A stretch of 64,000 nucleotides of DNA from Gammaproteobacteria bacterium (GCA_012269545.1 JAAXKB010000017.1:45366-109365); one strand, 5' to 3'; shown: positions 20,203-31,119, numbered from the stretch's first letter. Notes: a model not told the origin generated them from the sequence alone. Numbers and translations: made by a program.

Positions 20203-20556
20203 ATGCCTGTCCATTGGAGCGAAGGAGTCGCCTTAGCCTACCTACAATGTCATGGGCTTCGATTGCTTAGCCGAAACTACAGATGTCGACGCGGAGAAGT
20301 CGATCTCGTCATGCTGGACTCATCCGATGCGACTCCGGTAACCGTTTTTGTAGAGGTCCGGTACCGCCGTAACGCACTGCATGGTCGACCAGAAGAGACC
20401 ATTTCCGTCGCCAAACAAAACAAAATCATTTTAACGGCCAGACATTATCTTCAGGCCAAAAATACCCTAAATGCACTCGCTCGGTTTGACGTCATAGCCA
20501 TCACCCAGCCAAACTATCTTCCCCGCATAAACTGGATCAAAGACGCATTCGCATGA
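20203..20556 (+). CDS. yraN: YraN family protein (UPF0102), endonuclease-like fold
   Basis: This 117-residue protein matches the YraN/UPF0102 family, which has a restriction-endonuclease-like fold but no settled function. The conserved core is seen as CRRGEVDLVML and FVEVRYRR, carrying the E/D/E-x-K-like residues of such folds (the last is E-V-R here). The N-terminus is a few residues shorter than typical. I see no good ribosome binding site before the ATG, so translation may depend on lpoA, whose stop is 13 bases upstream. It overlaps the next gene in ATGA. Confidence 0.88.
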   Translation: MPVHWSEGVALAYLQCHGLRLLSRNYRCRRGEVDLVMLDSSDATPVTVFVEVRYRRNALHGRPEETISVAKQNKIILTARHYLQAKNTLNALARFDVIAITQPNYLPRINWIKDAFA

Positions 20557-21137
20557 AACGCTACAGACGCTTACTTATCGGTCTATACAGCCTTTTCGCC
20601 GGCCTAGTCTTGGCTGGGTGTACTAACAACCCAGAAGAGAAGCGCACACCGGGAGACATCATTGATGACAACGCCTTAGAATTTGTTATCGAGCGTGAAA
20701 TCAAGGCGTCCGACGAGGGCTTCAAGGGCGCGCACCTTGTTACCACGGTTTATGATGGTCTGGTGCTATTACTGGGCGAGGTTCCTTCCGCAGCTTTGAA
20801 GGAGAAAGCTACTGAGGTCAGCGAGTCTCTGTACAAAGTGGATCCGGACAAAGTTTACAATTATTTAACGGTCGGCGGTCCCATCTCCTTACTGGCAAGA
20901 ACCAATGATTCGTATATATCCGGCAAGGTGAAAACGCGCCTGATGACTGCTCGAGAAGTCCCAGCCAGTAAAGTAAAGGTCGTTACCCAAAACGGCGTAG
21001 TTTACTTGCTTGGCAAAATCACACCCAACGACGCAGAGCTAGTGGTCGCGGAAACGCGAAAGACTTTTGGGGTCCAGAAGATCGTCAAGGTGTTTGACTA
21101 CCTGCCGGAAACAATTGAAGACCCAATGCTCGACTAG
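20553..21137 (+). CDS. dolP: BON-domain outer-membrane lipoprotein DolP (YraP)
   Basis: DolP is a lipoprotein with two BON domains that, in E. coli, localises to division sites and supports outer-membrane integrity and the BAM complex. The 194-residue product has a signal peptide with the lipobox V-L-A-G-C, then two BON domains of about 70 residues each (AHLVTTVYDGLVLLLGEV and KVVTQNGVVYLLGKI). The gene overlaps yraN and ends convergent with sspB, 17 bases away. In E. coli diaA precedes this gene; here it does not. Confidence 0.9.
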   Translation: MKRYRRLLIGLYSLFAGLVLAGCTNNPEEKRTPGDIIDDNALEFVIEREIKASDEGFKGAHLVTTVYDGLVLLLGEVPSAALKEKATEVSESLYKVDPDKVYNYLTVGGPISLLARTNDSYISGKVKTRLMTAREVPASKVKVVTQNGVVYLLGKITPNDAELVVAETRKTFGVQKIVKVFDYLPETIEDPMLD

Positions 21138-21154
21138 GCCAAGGACTTAGCGGT

Positions 21155-21589
21155 CTAAACCAAACGCAGCGTCGGTTTTTTGTCTGACGGTTGCGATTCG
21201 CTCGCCGCAGCAGACCCGTCGGATACGCTATCAGAGCTCTGCTGTGGCTCAGCGCCGTCGGACGACTCCTCACTCATCATATCTTCATCATCAAAAGCCA
21301 AACCCTGTCCAGAATCTCTGCAGTAGATCGCGCGAACGCTCTCCACGGGCAACGTCAACTCAATGCTACGCCCTGAAAATCGTCCTTCACACATGACGTA
21401 TTCGTTCCCCAAACTCAAATTTCTAACCGCTTGGGGCGAGATGTTCAAAACGATCTGTCCATCGCGAACATGTTCTTGGGGAACAACCACTCCGTCCACT
21501 TCGGCGTCCACCAGAATATTTGGCACTTCTCCGCTGTCGACAATCCAGTCGTAGAGTGCCCTCAATAGATATGGGCGGCGTGGTTTCAC
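21155..21589 (-). CDS. sspB: ClpXP protease specificity-enhancing factor SspB
   Basis: SspB delivers ssrA-tagged proteins to ClpXP. The 144-residue protein has the conserved N-terminal domain (RPYLLRALYDWIVDSG, then ISPQAVRNL and RFSGR) and a flexible acidic, serine-rich tail (residues about 98-138) ending in PTLRLV, the motif that docks to ClpX. The start is a GTG (21587-21589) that overlaps the sspA stop in GTGA. The pair sspA-sspB is transcribed together toward dolP. Confidence 0.95.
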   Translation of the reverse strand: MKPRRPYLLRALYDWIVDSGEVPNILVDAEVDGVVVPQEHVRDGQIVLNISPQAVRNLSLGNEYVMCEGRFSGRSIELTLPVESVRAIYCRDSGQGLAFDDEDMMSEESSDGAEPQQSSDSVSDGSAAASESQPSDKKPTLRLV

Positions 21590-22218
21590 TCACGCATCTC
21601 CATTTCAGCTTCCGTCAAACTCGCGCGAAAAGCATCTCGCTCGAACATAGATTGCATGTAGTGGTGCAGGGCCTTCGTTGAACGTTCTGGCAGGGCGATA
21701 TCCACTTCTTTCAAACGCCACAGAATCGGCGCCACACAGCAGTCAACCAAGGAGAGCTCTTCGTTCATAAAGAACGGCTTCTCCGCAAAAATCGGCGCAA
21801 TGGCAATAATACTCTCGCGGAGTTCTTTGCGCGCCTTACTCAGCACCGTCTCGCGACCCTTGCCTAACATCAGTAAGTCCAATCGAGAACTCCACTCTTT
21901 CTCCACTCGTGAAATCCACAGGCGTGAAAGGGCGCGCTGAACCGGATAGACGGGAAGCAACGGCGGATGGGGGAATCGCTCATCCAAGTATTCTGTAATG
22001 ACGTTAGCTTCGTATAAGGCCAAGTCCCGATCTGCCAGCGTCGGCAGCGTGTTGTAAGGGTTCAACTCAGCCAGATCTTCTGGCTCCTTGCCAGCAACAA
22101 TGTCGACGATATCGACGGTGACACCTTTCTCCGCCAGCACCAAGCGCACGCGATGTGAATACTGGTCTCTTGGATCGGAAAATAGGGTCATCGCTGACCG
22201 CTTAGTAACAATACTCAT
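21586..22218 (-). CDS. sspA: Stringent starvation protein A (SspA), GST-fold RNA polymerase-associated protein
   Basis: SspA has a glutathione-S-transferase fold without known transferase activity and binds RNA polymerase under starvation. The 210-residue protein begins with MTLFSDPRDQYSHRVRLVL preceded by nine residues, with the thioredoxin-like part (YNTLPTLADRDLALYEANVITEYLDERFPHPPLLP) and an all-helical C-domain. It starts 92 bases after petC ends and leads the sspA-sspB pair. The neighbourhood rpsI-petABC-sspAB is common in gammaproteobacteria. Confidence 0.95.
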   Translation of the reverse strand: MSIVTKRSAMTLFSDPRDQYSHRVRLVLAEKGVTVDIVDIVAGKEPEDLAELNPYNTLPTLADRDLALYEANVITEYLDERFPHPPLLPVYPVQRALSRLWISRVEKEWSSRLDLLMLGKGRETVLSKARKELRESIIAIAPIFAEKPFFMNEELSLVDCCVAPILWRLKEVDIALPERSTKALHHYMQSMFERDAFRASLTEAEMEMRE

Positions 22219-22310
22219 CTGCGTTTATCTCTCGTCATGGACGGAACCGCTCTAACGCGACCCCAACGGAATATGTGCCCGCTCTCAGCGACCACATGCT
22301 TCGATGCGAG

Positions 22311-23030
22311 CTAGTGCTCTATGTCTTTCCAATACTCTCGATTCAGAAGGTAGGTGAAACTGCCTAGGATGATCAAAAAGAGCAGTACAAAGACGCCCGT
22401 CCGCTGTCGCTCCAGCCGGGCAGGTTCGCTCACGTAATACAGGAAGTTCGTCAGGTCATAAATCGCAGCATCAAATTCTTCTGCATTCAATGCCCCGGTC
22501 CCGGCTTCCACCACCAACTCATCGCAAACGCCGTCCGTGCAGACTTGCCGCTGCACTCCCTGCAAGTCCAAAAGGACATTGGGCATACCGACGTTGGCAA
22601 ACACCTTGTTGTTAACACCCAGAGGACGGCTTTCGTCCGCGTAGAAAGTCTTCAGGTAGTTATACACCCAATGCGGCTCTCGCACCCGAGTCACCATAGT
22701 CAGATCTGGTGGCGCAGCGCCAAACCACGCCTTGGACTCTTCCTTCGGCATCGCCGTTGTCATCAGGTCACCGATCTTTTGACCCGTAAAGATCAAATTT
22801 TTCAGTGCCAAGTCGTGAGGAATGCCCAAATCGTCAGCCGTTCGCTGATATCGTTGAAACTGCAGGCCGTGGCAGCCCATGCAGTAGTTCGTATAGAGCT
22901 TGAAGCCATTTTGCAGGCTCGGCAAATTCTGCAGGTCGCCTTTAAAATCTTCCATTGGCCAGTCTGAACCGCCTGCGGACCATGCACCGACTGGCAGCGC
23001 CAACAACAAAGTAATCAGAAGTTTGTTCAT
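22311..23030 (-). CDS. petC: Cytochrome c1 of the bc1 complex
   Basis: Cytochrome c1 passes electrons from the Rieske protein to cytochrome c in the periplasm. The 239-residue protein has a signal peptide (about 1-19), the covalent heme site C50-M-G-C53-H54, the likely methionine ligand region (TTAMPKEE), and one C-terminal membrane anchor (GVFVLLFLIILGSFTYLL) followed by the basic-acidic tail. The ATG overlaps the petB stop by one base (TAATG), so translation is probably coupled. It is the last gene of petABC. Confidence 0.97.
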   Translation of the reverse strand: MNKLLITLLLALPVGAWSAGGSDWPMEDFKGDLQNLPSLQNGFKLYTNYCMGCHGLQFQRYQRTADDLGIPHDLALKNLIFTGQKIGDLMTTAMPKEESKAWFGAAPPDLTMVTRVREPHWVYNYLKTFYADESRPLGVNNKVFANVGMPNVLLDLQGVQRQVCTDGVCDELVVEAGTGALNAEEFDAAIYDLTNFLYYVSEPARLERQRTGVFVLLFLIILGSFTYLLNREYWKDIEH

Positions 23031-24298
23031 TATACCGTAACCCTCTCCGGTTCAGGCTGCGTTTCTTCTATCCGAGTATACCAAGGCATCAAGATGAAGT
23101 AGGCAAAGTACAGGGCCGTGCAAATCTGGGCAGCAATGGTGCCGGCCTTAGACGGCGCTTGAGTACCCAAATAACCCAAAATGAAGAAGCTAATCACGAA
23201 GACCATCAGCATGAAGCGGGAGATCCGACCCTTGTACCGCATGGACTTGACGGGGCTGCGATCAAGCCATGGCAAAGCCATCGGTATGACGATGGCACCA
23301 ATCATGACAACAAATCCCCAGAATTTTGCAGATAATCCAAACAGTGGGAACGTCGCCGCGCGAAGCATTGCGTAGAACGGCGTGTAGTACCATACCGGCG
23401 CGATATGTTCCGGCGTCTTGAGCGGATCGGCCATCTCAAAATTTGGCTTCTCCAAGAAGTAACCGCCCATCTCCGGCGCAAAGAACACGACTGCGCAGAA
23501 GATAAAGAGGAAGACCACCATCGCGTGAATGTCGTGCACGGTATAATAGGGGTGGAAGGGAATACCATCTTTGGGGATGCCGTTCTCATCCTTGTTTTTC
23601 TTAATCTCAATGCCGTCTGGGTTGTTAGAACCCACATGGTGAAGCGCCACCAGGTGGACAAAGATCAAAACGCAAAGCACCAGTGGCAGGGCTACAACGT
23701 GAAGCGCAAAGAAGCGGTTTAGGGTCGTTTCGGACATCAGGAAATCGCCACGAATCCACTCCATCAAATCTGGGCCGATGTATGGGATCGCGCCGAACAA
23801 GGACACAATGACCTGAGCGCCCCAGTAAGACATGTTGCCCCAAGGAAGCAGGTAACCAAAAAAGCCTTCGGCCATGAGCGCGATAAAAATAACCATGCCG
23901 ATTATCCACAGCAACTCTCGAGGGCCGCGGTAGGAGCCATACCGTAAGGCTCGATACATGTGTAGATAAACCACGACAAAGAAAAAAGACGCGCCAGTTG
24001 AGTGGAGGTAGCGCATCAGCCAGCCGTACTCGACGTCCCGCATGATGTATTCAACCGAGGCAAATGCGCCGTCGCCGCTAGGGACATAGTTCATGGTTAA
24101 CCAAACACCGGTCAACAGCTGATTAACTAAGACGAACATGGCAAGAAAGCCAAAGTAATACCAGAAATTGAAATTTTTGGGCGCATAGTACTTCGACATG
24201 TGATATTCGAAGGTCTCTGTGGCAGGAAAACGCTTATCCAACCACTCCATGGCACCTGCAAGGCCTGACTTGGAGCCTTGTGCTTCGGTCTTATCCAT
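23030..24298 (-). CDS. petB: Cytochrome b of the bc1 complex
   Basis: Cytochrome b carries the two b hemes and both quinone sites in the inner membrane. The 422-residue protein has about eight to nine membrane spans. The heme-binding helices are visible as RYLHSTGASFFFVVVYLHMYR and FALHVVALPLVLCVLIFVHL, and the quinol-site motif PEW-type region is PVWYYTPFYAMLRA. Length is near that of proteobacterial full-length cytochrome b, not the split form. The gene lies 115 bases after petA; that gap holds no recognisable element. Confidence 0.97.
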   Translation of the reverse strand: MDKTEAQGSKSGLAGAMEWLDKRFPATETFEYHMSKYYAPKNFNFWYYFGFLAMFVLVNQLLTGVWLTMNYVPSGDGAFASVEYIMRDVEYGWLMRYLHSTGASFFFVVVYLHMYRALRYGSYRGPRELLWIIGMVIFIALMAEGFFGYLLPWGNMSYWGAQVIVSLFGAIPYIGPDLMEWIRGDFLMSETTLNRFFALHVVALPLVLCVLIFVHLVALHHVGSNNPDGIEIKKNKDENGIPKDGIPFHPYYTVHDIHAMVVFLFIFCAVVFFAPEMGGYFLEKPNFEMADPLKTPEHIAPVWYYTPFYAMLRAATFPLFGLSAKFWGFVVMIGAIVIPMALPWLDRSPVKSMRYKGRISRFMLMVFVISFFILGYLGTQAPSKAGTIAAQICTALYFAYFILMPWYTRIEETQPEPERVTV

Positions 24299-24413
24299 TA
24301 AGCAACACCTTTTACCTTTACGAGTTGTATTCTTTCCGACCTGGGTCTTTAAGAATTAATTTTGCCTTCTGCGGCTTTCTTGTGCCTGACGTCATCGTCT
24401 GGCTTGGCCACAA

Positions 24414-25025
24414 CTAGCCGATAACGATGACTGTATCGGACTCGAATCGATAAGGCGGAACTTCCAAGTTGTACGGTGCCGGGACACCCTCAACTACTCT
24501 GCCTGCCAAATCGAACTTTGAGCCATGACACGGGCAGAAGAAGCCGCCCTGCCCAGTCTCTTCGAAGTTCTCTGACTCAACGTACTTCGGCGAACAACCC
24601 AAGTGCGTACAAATGCCGACATACACACCGAGTTCCGGACGCTCAGAGCGCCATGGGTTCACTGCGAATTCGGGCTGCTGGTCTGGATTCGCAGAATCCG
24701 GGTCGGCCAATCCGTTAGTGTCTACTTTCAGCGAGTCAATGACCCCTTGTTCCCTGTAAACAACGAAAATCGGTTTTCCGCGCCAAGCGACGATTGGGCT
24801 CAGCATTTCGCCGGGAGCTAACTTGGACACATCAATTTTAACCGCCGCTCCGGCTGCCTTTGCCTTGGCACTGGGCGTCCAATACTTGACGAACGGCCAT
24901 GCTGCCCCGACGGCTCCGACGGCGGCTACGGCTGACGTAGCCTGAATCAAGAAATAGCGGCGGCTGTTGTTCGCGCCCCCTTCACTTCCCCCATCCGGGG
25001 AATCCTTTACTGCGCCATCGCTCAC
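24414..25025 (-). CDS. petA: Rieske iron-sulfur subunit of the bc1 complex
   Basis: The Rieske protein moves electrons from quinol to cytochrome c1. The 203-residue product has a twin-arginine signal (S-R22-R23-Y-F-L) anchoring it in the inner membrane, preceded by a 20-residue Gly/Ser/Asp-rich tail. The cluster ligands are C139 and H141 (CTHLGC) and C164 and H167 (CPCHGS), with the disulfide cysteines C144 and C166. Translation starts at a GTG (25023-25025) with GGGAG 9 bases upstream. It is the first gene of petABC. Confidence 0.97.
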   Translation of the reverse strand: MSDGAVKDSPDGGSEGGANNSRRYFLIQATSAVAAVGAVGAAWPFVKYWTPSAKAKAAGAAVKIDVSKLAPGEMLSPIVAWRGKPIFVVYREQGVIDSLKVDTNGLADPDSANPDQQPEFAVNPWRSERPELGVYVGICTHLGCSPKYVESENFEETGQGGFFCPCHGSKFDLAGRVVEGVPAPYNLEVPPYRFESDTVIVIG

Positions 25026-25374
25026 GACGGTAAGCTCCCTTATCTGTTTATTTTCCTAGCCCGAACCGATAACTCGTCCGGCTTCTGTCGCTGATAAAAT
25101 TCGCTATCTTGGCAGTCCAGTAAAGTGACCTGCTGCCCAGGACGCATCCTAACAAGCGGCGCTCTCGCGTCCTCTTGCGGCGGTTACAGCAAGGCTGACT
25201 GCCTCTCAGCCTGCCAGCCGCAACGTCCGTCTGTTCGGAAATGACCCTAGCGATTTAATCTCATCAAGCTTGGCCGATCCCTCTCGAACGACCTTTTCCA
25301 AGCAGCGGGAAGACTACCACAGTTGTCGCCCCATCCCACAGTTGGCCAACAAAGGGTCGTGAAACCCTCCAAGA
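25026..25374. other. Intergenic region between petA and rpsI, no gene seen
   Basis: These 349 bases hold no open frame that I would call. It must contain the end of the rpsI transcript and the promoter of petA, both on the minus strand. A weak hairpin (AGGGT-6-base loop-ACCCT, 25368-25353) followed by TTGTT lies just after the rpsI stop and could be a poor terminator. A direct repeat CAACTGTGG occurs twice near 25316-25343. I could not identify a confident promoter for petA here. Confidence 0.4.
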
Positions 25375-25764
25375 TTAACGTTTGGAGAACTGTGGCCTTT
25401 TTCGTGCTTTGCGCAGACCGACTTTCTTCCGCTCGACTGCCCTTGCGTCCCGCGTAAGAAAGCCCGCTTGGCGCATTGGCTGACGGAAATTCTCGTCGTA
25501 CTCCACCAATGCTCGAGCGATTCCGTGTCGAATGGCACCGGCTTGGCCAGAACTTCCGCCACCGCGCACCGTTATTTTGAGATCTAGCTTGTCGGTTAAG
25601 TCGACAGCCTCAAGCGGCTGTCTTACCACCATACGAGATGTCTCGCGGCCAAAAAACTCATCCAAAGGCCGAGCGTTTACCATAATGCGTCCAGTGCCAC
25701 TCGCGATGAATACCCGAGCTGCGGCGGTCTTGCGTCGACCTGTTCCGTAGTTGTAATCCGTCAT
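25375..25764 (-). CDS. rpsI: Small-subunit ribosomal protein uS9
   Basis: S9 sits in the head of the 30S subunit and its C-terminal tail touches the P-site tRNA. The 129-residue protein shows the family start [14 protein letters not shown], the internal [19 protein letters not shown] and the basic tail [12 protein letters not shown], ending in the usual S-K-R. The ATG follows the rplM stop directly with no gap, the standard rplM-rpsI operon. Confidence 0.99.
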   Translation of the reverse strand: MTDYNYGTGRRKTAAARVFIASGTGRIMVNARPLDEFFGRETSRMVVRQPLEAVDLTDKLDLKITVRGGGSSGQAGAIRHGIARALVEYDENFRQPMRQAGFLTRDARAVERKKVGLRKARKRPQFSKR

Positions 25765-26193
25765 CTAAAACTCCAAGACCTGAGGTTGCTGAGCTGCATG
25801 AGGATGGTCAGGCCCAGCATAAACTTTGAGCTTACGAAACATCGCACGCCCCAAGGGGTTCTTAGGCAGCATGCCTTTTACGGCGATTTCCAGCATGCGT
25901 TCAGGGTGATCTGCCCGCATCTTTTCAACTGTCGTGCTGCGAATGCCTCCGGGGTAACCCGAGTGACGCCAGTACAGCTTGCCTTGCTCTTTATTACCGG
26001 TAACGCGCACTTTTTCCGCGTTAACGATCACGATGAAGTCTCCGGTGTCTACGTGCGGCGTAAATTCTGGCTTGTGCTTACCACGCAGCCGGCTAGCAAC
26101 CTCAGTTGCGATACGACCAAGCGTTTTGTCCTCTGCGTCGATGATCCACCACGCCCGGACAACGTCCTGCTCGCGCATACTTACCGTTTTCAT
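25765..26193 (-). CDS. rplM: Large-subunit ribosomal protein uL13
   Basis: L13 is an early-assembly protein of the 50S subunit. I start at the ATG at 26193 ([19 protein letters not shown]), preceded by AAGAGG, which gives 142 residues, the normal length; the frame is open to 26247 without a good start. Family patterns [20 protein letters not shown] and [11 protein letters not shown] are present. rpsI follows directly. In E. coli L13 represses its own operon through the rplM leader; a leader of about 145 bases exists here but I cannot confirm a binding site. Confidence 0.98.
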   Translation of the reverse strand: MKTVSMREQDVVRAWWIIDAEDKTLGRIATEVASRLRGKHKPEFTPHVDTGDFIVIVNAEKVRVTGNKEQGKLYWRHSGYPGGIRSTTVEKMRADHPERMLEIAVKGMLPKNPLGRAMFRKLKVYAGPDHPHAAQQPQVLEF

Positions 26194-26343
26194 GTTCTGC
26201 CTCTTACTTGATCTACGCCGCACCTGGTTCCACGCTTGCCGCCTCACCTATCGTTAGGACCGCAAACCATCCCGGACTAGCAAAATTCTGGGTCGATGAC
26301 TGTTTAAAGGGTCCGCCGACTTACCCTAAAAAAAGGGACGCGA

Positions 26344-26372
26344 ATGATAGTAGAGCACTTGACGCTTTACAA
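26344..26372 (-). promoter_or_regulatory. Predicted sigma70 promoter of rplM-rpsI
   Basis: Reading leftward, TTGTAA (26372-26367) and TATCAT (26349-26344) are separated by 17 bases. The expected transcript would start near 26337 and leave a leader of about 145 bases before rplM, long enough for the known type of L13 autoregulation. The stretch also contains a run of seven T flanked by CCC and GGG (about 26325-26340). The prediction is by eye only. Confidence 0.55.
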
Positions 26373-26425
26373 CAGGCCTCGGGGCGCGGAACCCAAGAGA
26401 TTTCACTTAATTTAGCTTTTATGCT

Positions 26426-27586
26426 TCAAGACGCCACATGTGCCTCGCTTAAATACGCTTCTGACTGCATTTCCAAGAGCCTGCTTTGCGTCCGCTCAAA
26501 TTCAAAGGTCAGTCGTTGGCCTTGATACAGCGTTGTGATCGGCTGATCTGCCGAGACGATCAATTTTACTCGCCTGTCATAAAACTCATCGACCAGACTG
26601 ATAAAGCGTCTGGCAGCATCCTCTCGAGAAGCATCGAGCAATGGGATGTTACTCACCAACACCGTCGTAAACAGCGTCGCCAACTCAATGTAGTCATTTT
26701 GACTTCTTGGCCCCTCGCAGATGCTCGGAAAGTCAAACCACGCGACGTCGCCCGCCACCTTAACCGCCTCAATCATCCGATTTTCAATTCTCAGCTTGAC
26801 GTTGTCCTTTTCCAATTCTGCCGCCAGCGCACTGAAGCGGGCCAACAGACTTTGCTGCGCCTCATCGCCCAGCGGATAGTGGTACAGCTTCGCCTGCTGA
26901 AGCGTGCGCAACCGAAAGTCTTTGCCCGGATCGATTTCATGGACATCACAGTGGGCGTAAATCTGATCAATGGCGGGCAGAAAGCGGGAACGCTGCAAAC
27001 CATTTTTGTATAAATTGACCGGTTCCACATTTGACGTTGCCACGAGAGTAACCCCGCGATGGAAAAGGGCTGTCATGACCTCCCCGAGGATCATGGCATC
27101 ACCGATGTCTGAGACGAAGAATTCATCGAAGCACAGTATGTCGCCCTCTGCTGCGATCTCGTCAGCAACTCTGAACAGCGGATTGACCTGACCAGAATGA
27201 CGCCCCAAGGCGGCGTGCACGCGCCGCATAAAACGGTGGAAGTGCATTCGCTGCCGCCGTTCTGGTGGTAACGCGCTGCAGAACATGTCCATCATCATGG
27301 TTTTGCCGCGTCCGACGCCGCCCCAGATGTAGAGACCTTGCACAGAGCCCGTGGATGCCGTTGATGAACGCCCAAACCACTTAGCCAACAAATTTTGGAT
27401 CGATCCGGTGCTCGGCAATTGTCGCGTCATCACACGTTCGTAGAGTCGATCAAGCAAATCGATCACTACCGCTTGAGCCTCATCCGGCAGCACCTCCCCT
27501 AGCTCAACGCTGCGTCGATAAAGTGCCGACGGCGTCGCTTCACCTTGGTCCGGCTCAGGCAAAACAAACTCTTGAGAATCATTCAT
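26426..27586 (-). CDS. zapE: Cell division protein ZapE (AFG1-like ATPase)
   Basis: ZapE is an AAA-type ATPase related to mitochondrial Afg1 that associates with the division ring under stress in E. coli. The 386-residue protein has the Walker A loop GGVGRGKT (about residues 89-96), Walker B ILCFDEFFV and the sensor region VATSNVEPVNLYKNGLQ. The ATG overlaps the hisD stop in ATGA. It is followed by the rplM promoter region; in E. coli zapE is also next to rplM, though divergent. Confidence 0.95.
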   Translation of the reverse strand: MNDSQEFVLPEPDQGEATPSALYRRSVELGEVLPDEAQAVVIDLLDRLYERVMTRQLPSTGSIQNLLAKWFGRSSTASTGSVQGLYIWGGVGRGKTMMMDMFCSALPPERRQRMHFHRFMRRVHAALGRHSGQVNPLFRVADEIAAEGDILCFDEFFVSDIGDAMILGEVMTALFHRGVTLVATSNVEPVNLYKNGLQRSRFLPAIDQIYAHCDVHEIDPGKDFRLRTLQQAKLYHYPLGDEAQQSLLARFSALAAELEKDNVKLRIENRMIEAVKVAGDVAWFDFPSICEGPRSQNDYIELATLFTTVLVSNIPLLDASREDAARRFISLVDEFYDRRVKLIVSADQPITTLYQGQRLTFEFERTQSRLLEMQSEAYLSEAHVAS

Positions 27587-28884
27587 TCCGACGAGCCGCT
27601 TCCTCTCACACGAGCAGCCAATGCATGAGCCTCCAGGCCCTCTGACGTCGCGAGCAAATCCGTTTGCGCGGACAACGATTCCGCCGCGGAGCGCGACATG
27701 CGAATTAAAGAACTGCGTTTTTGGAAGTCATACACGCCCAGTGGCGATGCAAAACGCGCAGTGCCGAAGGTTGGCAGCACGTGGGAAGGTCCTGCCATGT
27801 AATCGCCAAAAGTCTCACCGGTGTGCGGGCCGATGAAAATGGCCCCCGCATGACGCAGCCCGTCAACCCAGGGGTCAGGGTCCGCAACGGCCAGTTCTAG
27901 GTGTTCTGCTGCAACCCGATTGGCTACGGCTAAGGCTTGCTCACGATCCTCGCAGTAAATAAGCGCGCCCCGCGTGTTCAAGGATTCGCGGATAATATCC
28001 GCTCGCTGCATCGTTGGCAGCATGCGCTTGATCATCTGAGCTGCCTGCTGGAGAAAGCCTCGATCCGTACTGATCAATATCGCCTGAGCAGACGCATCAT
28101 GCTCAGCCTGAGAAAACAGATCCAAGACTGACCACTCCACCTTAGTGGTGCCGTCCGCAATCACTAGCACCTCACTCGGGCCCGCGATCATATCGATCCC
28201 GACTTGGCCAAAAACCTGCTTCTTTGCTGCAGCCACGAAGGCATTGCCCGGGCCCACTATTTTATCTACCCGAGGCACGGATTGCGTTCCATAAGCAAGA
28301 GCAGCTACGGCTTGAGCACCACCCAACGTAAACACCCGATCAGCCTCAGCCAGATGCAATGCTGCCAGAACCATGTCGTTCCGCTCACCCGAAGGCGTGG
28401 GCGAAACCACTATAATTTTTTCTACACCAGCGACTTTCGCTGGAATCAAGGTCATCAACACGCTCGACGGGTAGGCCGCCCTGCCGCCGGGAACGTATAC
28501 CCCAACCCGATCCAGCGGTTGAATTTTTTGCCCTAATTCGCAACCCAGCTCATCGGTAAAAGACCAGGACTTCTCTCGCTGCCGCAGATGAAATTGTCGA
28601 ATGCGATCCGCCGCGGTCTTCAACGCTTGCTGAGCAGGCAAGTCCAGCCGAGCCCATGCTGCCGCCAGCTCACTTTTGTCGATCTCCAACTGCGACATGC
28701 GTTGCGCATCGACATCGTCGAATTTGCGCGTTAGCGCGAGCAACTCGTCGTCGCCACGAGTCCTAACCTGTTTAATTATCTGGGCGACCGTAACATCTAT
28801 GTCGCTGTCTACCCCCAAATCCCAAGCAAGTAGTTCGTCTAATTGCTGCCAGAACGGGGCTGATGTCGCATCTAGCTCACGCAT
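27583..28884 (-). CDS. hisD: Histidinol dehydrogenase HisD
   Basis: HisD oxidises histidinol to histidine in two NAD-dependent steps with zinc. The protein (433 residues from the ATG at 28884) shows the signature region IDMIAGPSEVLVIAD, the NAD-site pattern GPGNAFVAAAKK, and the late motifs AAEHLEL and AGPSHVLPTFGTARF. A GTG at 28896 would add four residues and a longer overlap with hisG; I prefer the ATG, which overlaps hisG by 8 bases. hisC normally follows hisD in Pseudomonas; here zapE follows directly. Confidence 0.96.
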   Translation of the reverse strand: MRELDATSAPFWQQLDELLAWDLGVDSDIDVTVAQIIKQVRTRGDDELLALTRKFDDVDAQRMSQLEIDKSELAAAWARLDLPAQQALKTAADRIRQFHLRQREKSWSFTDELGCELGQKIQPLDRVGVYVPGGRAAYPSSVLMTLIPAKVAGVEKIIVVSPTPSGERNDMVLAALHLAEADRVFTLGGAQAVAALAYGTQSVPRVDKIVGPGNAFVAAAKKQVFGQVGIDMIAGPSEVLVIADGTTKVEWSVLDLFSQAEHDASAQAILISTDRGFLQQAAQMIKRMLPTMQRADIIRESLNTRGALIYCEDREQALAVANRVAAEHLELAVADPDPWVDGLRHAGAIFIGPHTGETFGDYMAGPSHVLPTFGTARFASPLGVYDFQKRSSLIRMSRSAAESLSAQTDLLATSEGLEAHALAARVRGSGSSE

Positions 28885-29527
28885 TACTGAGCGCACCCTG
28901 ATCTGCCACCACTTCCTCGAGTTGGCGAATCAAGAGCTGAACCGCTTCGAATTTGGTTTTCATCGACGCCCGATTAACTATCAGCCGCGTGCTGATGTCA
29001 CAAATCTTCTCTCTCGCCTCAAGACCGTTGGCCTTGAGCGTATTGCCCGTGTCCACAATATCCACAATGCAGTCAGCCAAGCCTAACAAAGGCGCAATTT
29101 CCAGAGCACCTGACAACTTCACCAGAGACACCTGTTTGCTCTGACCTTGATAGTACTTTCGGGCAATGTTTACGAATTTAGACGCGACGCGAATACCCTG
29201 CTCTGGCTCTGGCACGCCAACGGGACCAGCCGTCATCATCCGGCAAGCACCAATTTTCAGGTCTAGGCGTTCGTAGAACGTCATGTCGTCGCCGTACTCT
29301 AAAATCGTGTCTTTACCGGTAATCCCCACATCGGCAACCCCATTCTCCACATAGGTAGGAACGTCGGCCGATCGAGCCACGATAATTTTGTGTCCTCCTG
29401 AGACGCTGTCAAAAATCAGTTTGCGCGATTTTTTGGGGTCGTCGGTGGGCTGTATCTGACAGGCTGCCAAGAGCGGCAGACACTCCTCAAAAATACGCCC
29501 TTTGTTCAGGGCTATAACTAATCCCAT
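28877..29527 (-). CDS. hisG: ATP phosphoribosyltransferase, short form HisG
   Basis: HisG joins ATP and PRPP in the first step of histidine synthesis. At 216 residues it is the short form, which lacks the C-terminal regulatory domain and in known cases needs the HisRS-like partner HisZ; no hisZ is in this window. The motifs ALNKGRIFEE, VARSADVPTYVENGVADVGITGKD and the PRPP-binding DIVDTGNTLKANGL are clear. It lies 106 bases after murA and overlaps hisD. Confidence 0.96.
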   Translation of the reverse strand: MGLVIALNKGRIFEECLPLLAACQIQPTDDPKKSRKLIFDSVSGGHKIIVARSADVPTYVENGVADVGITGKDTILEYGDDMTFYERLDLKIGACRMMTAGPVGVPEPEQGIRVASKFVNIARKYYQGQSKQVSLVKLSGALEIAPLLGLADCIVDIVDTGNTLKANGLEAREKICDISTRLIVNRASMKTKFEAVQLLIRQLEEVVADQGALSNA

Positions 29528-29633
29528 GAATGAACCAACCTTACTTACCCAGGGTTAATAAATTACCGATACCGACTTTGCGATTACGCGGCGATTAATG
29601 TCTATCCAAATCGTCCATCGAAACAGCTCAGCG

Positions 29634-31119
<1,486 letters not shown>

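Noticed and set aside
25353..25368. Terminator after rpsI
   Set aside because: The stem has only five base pairs and the following T-run is broken, so I mention it only within the intergenic entry.
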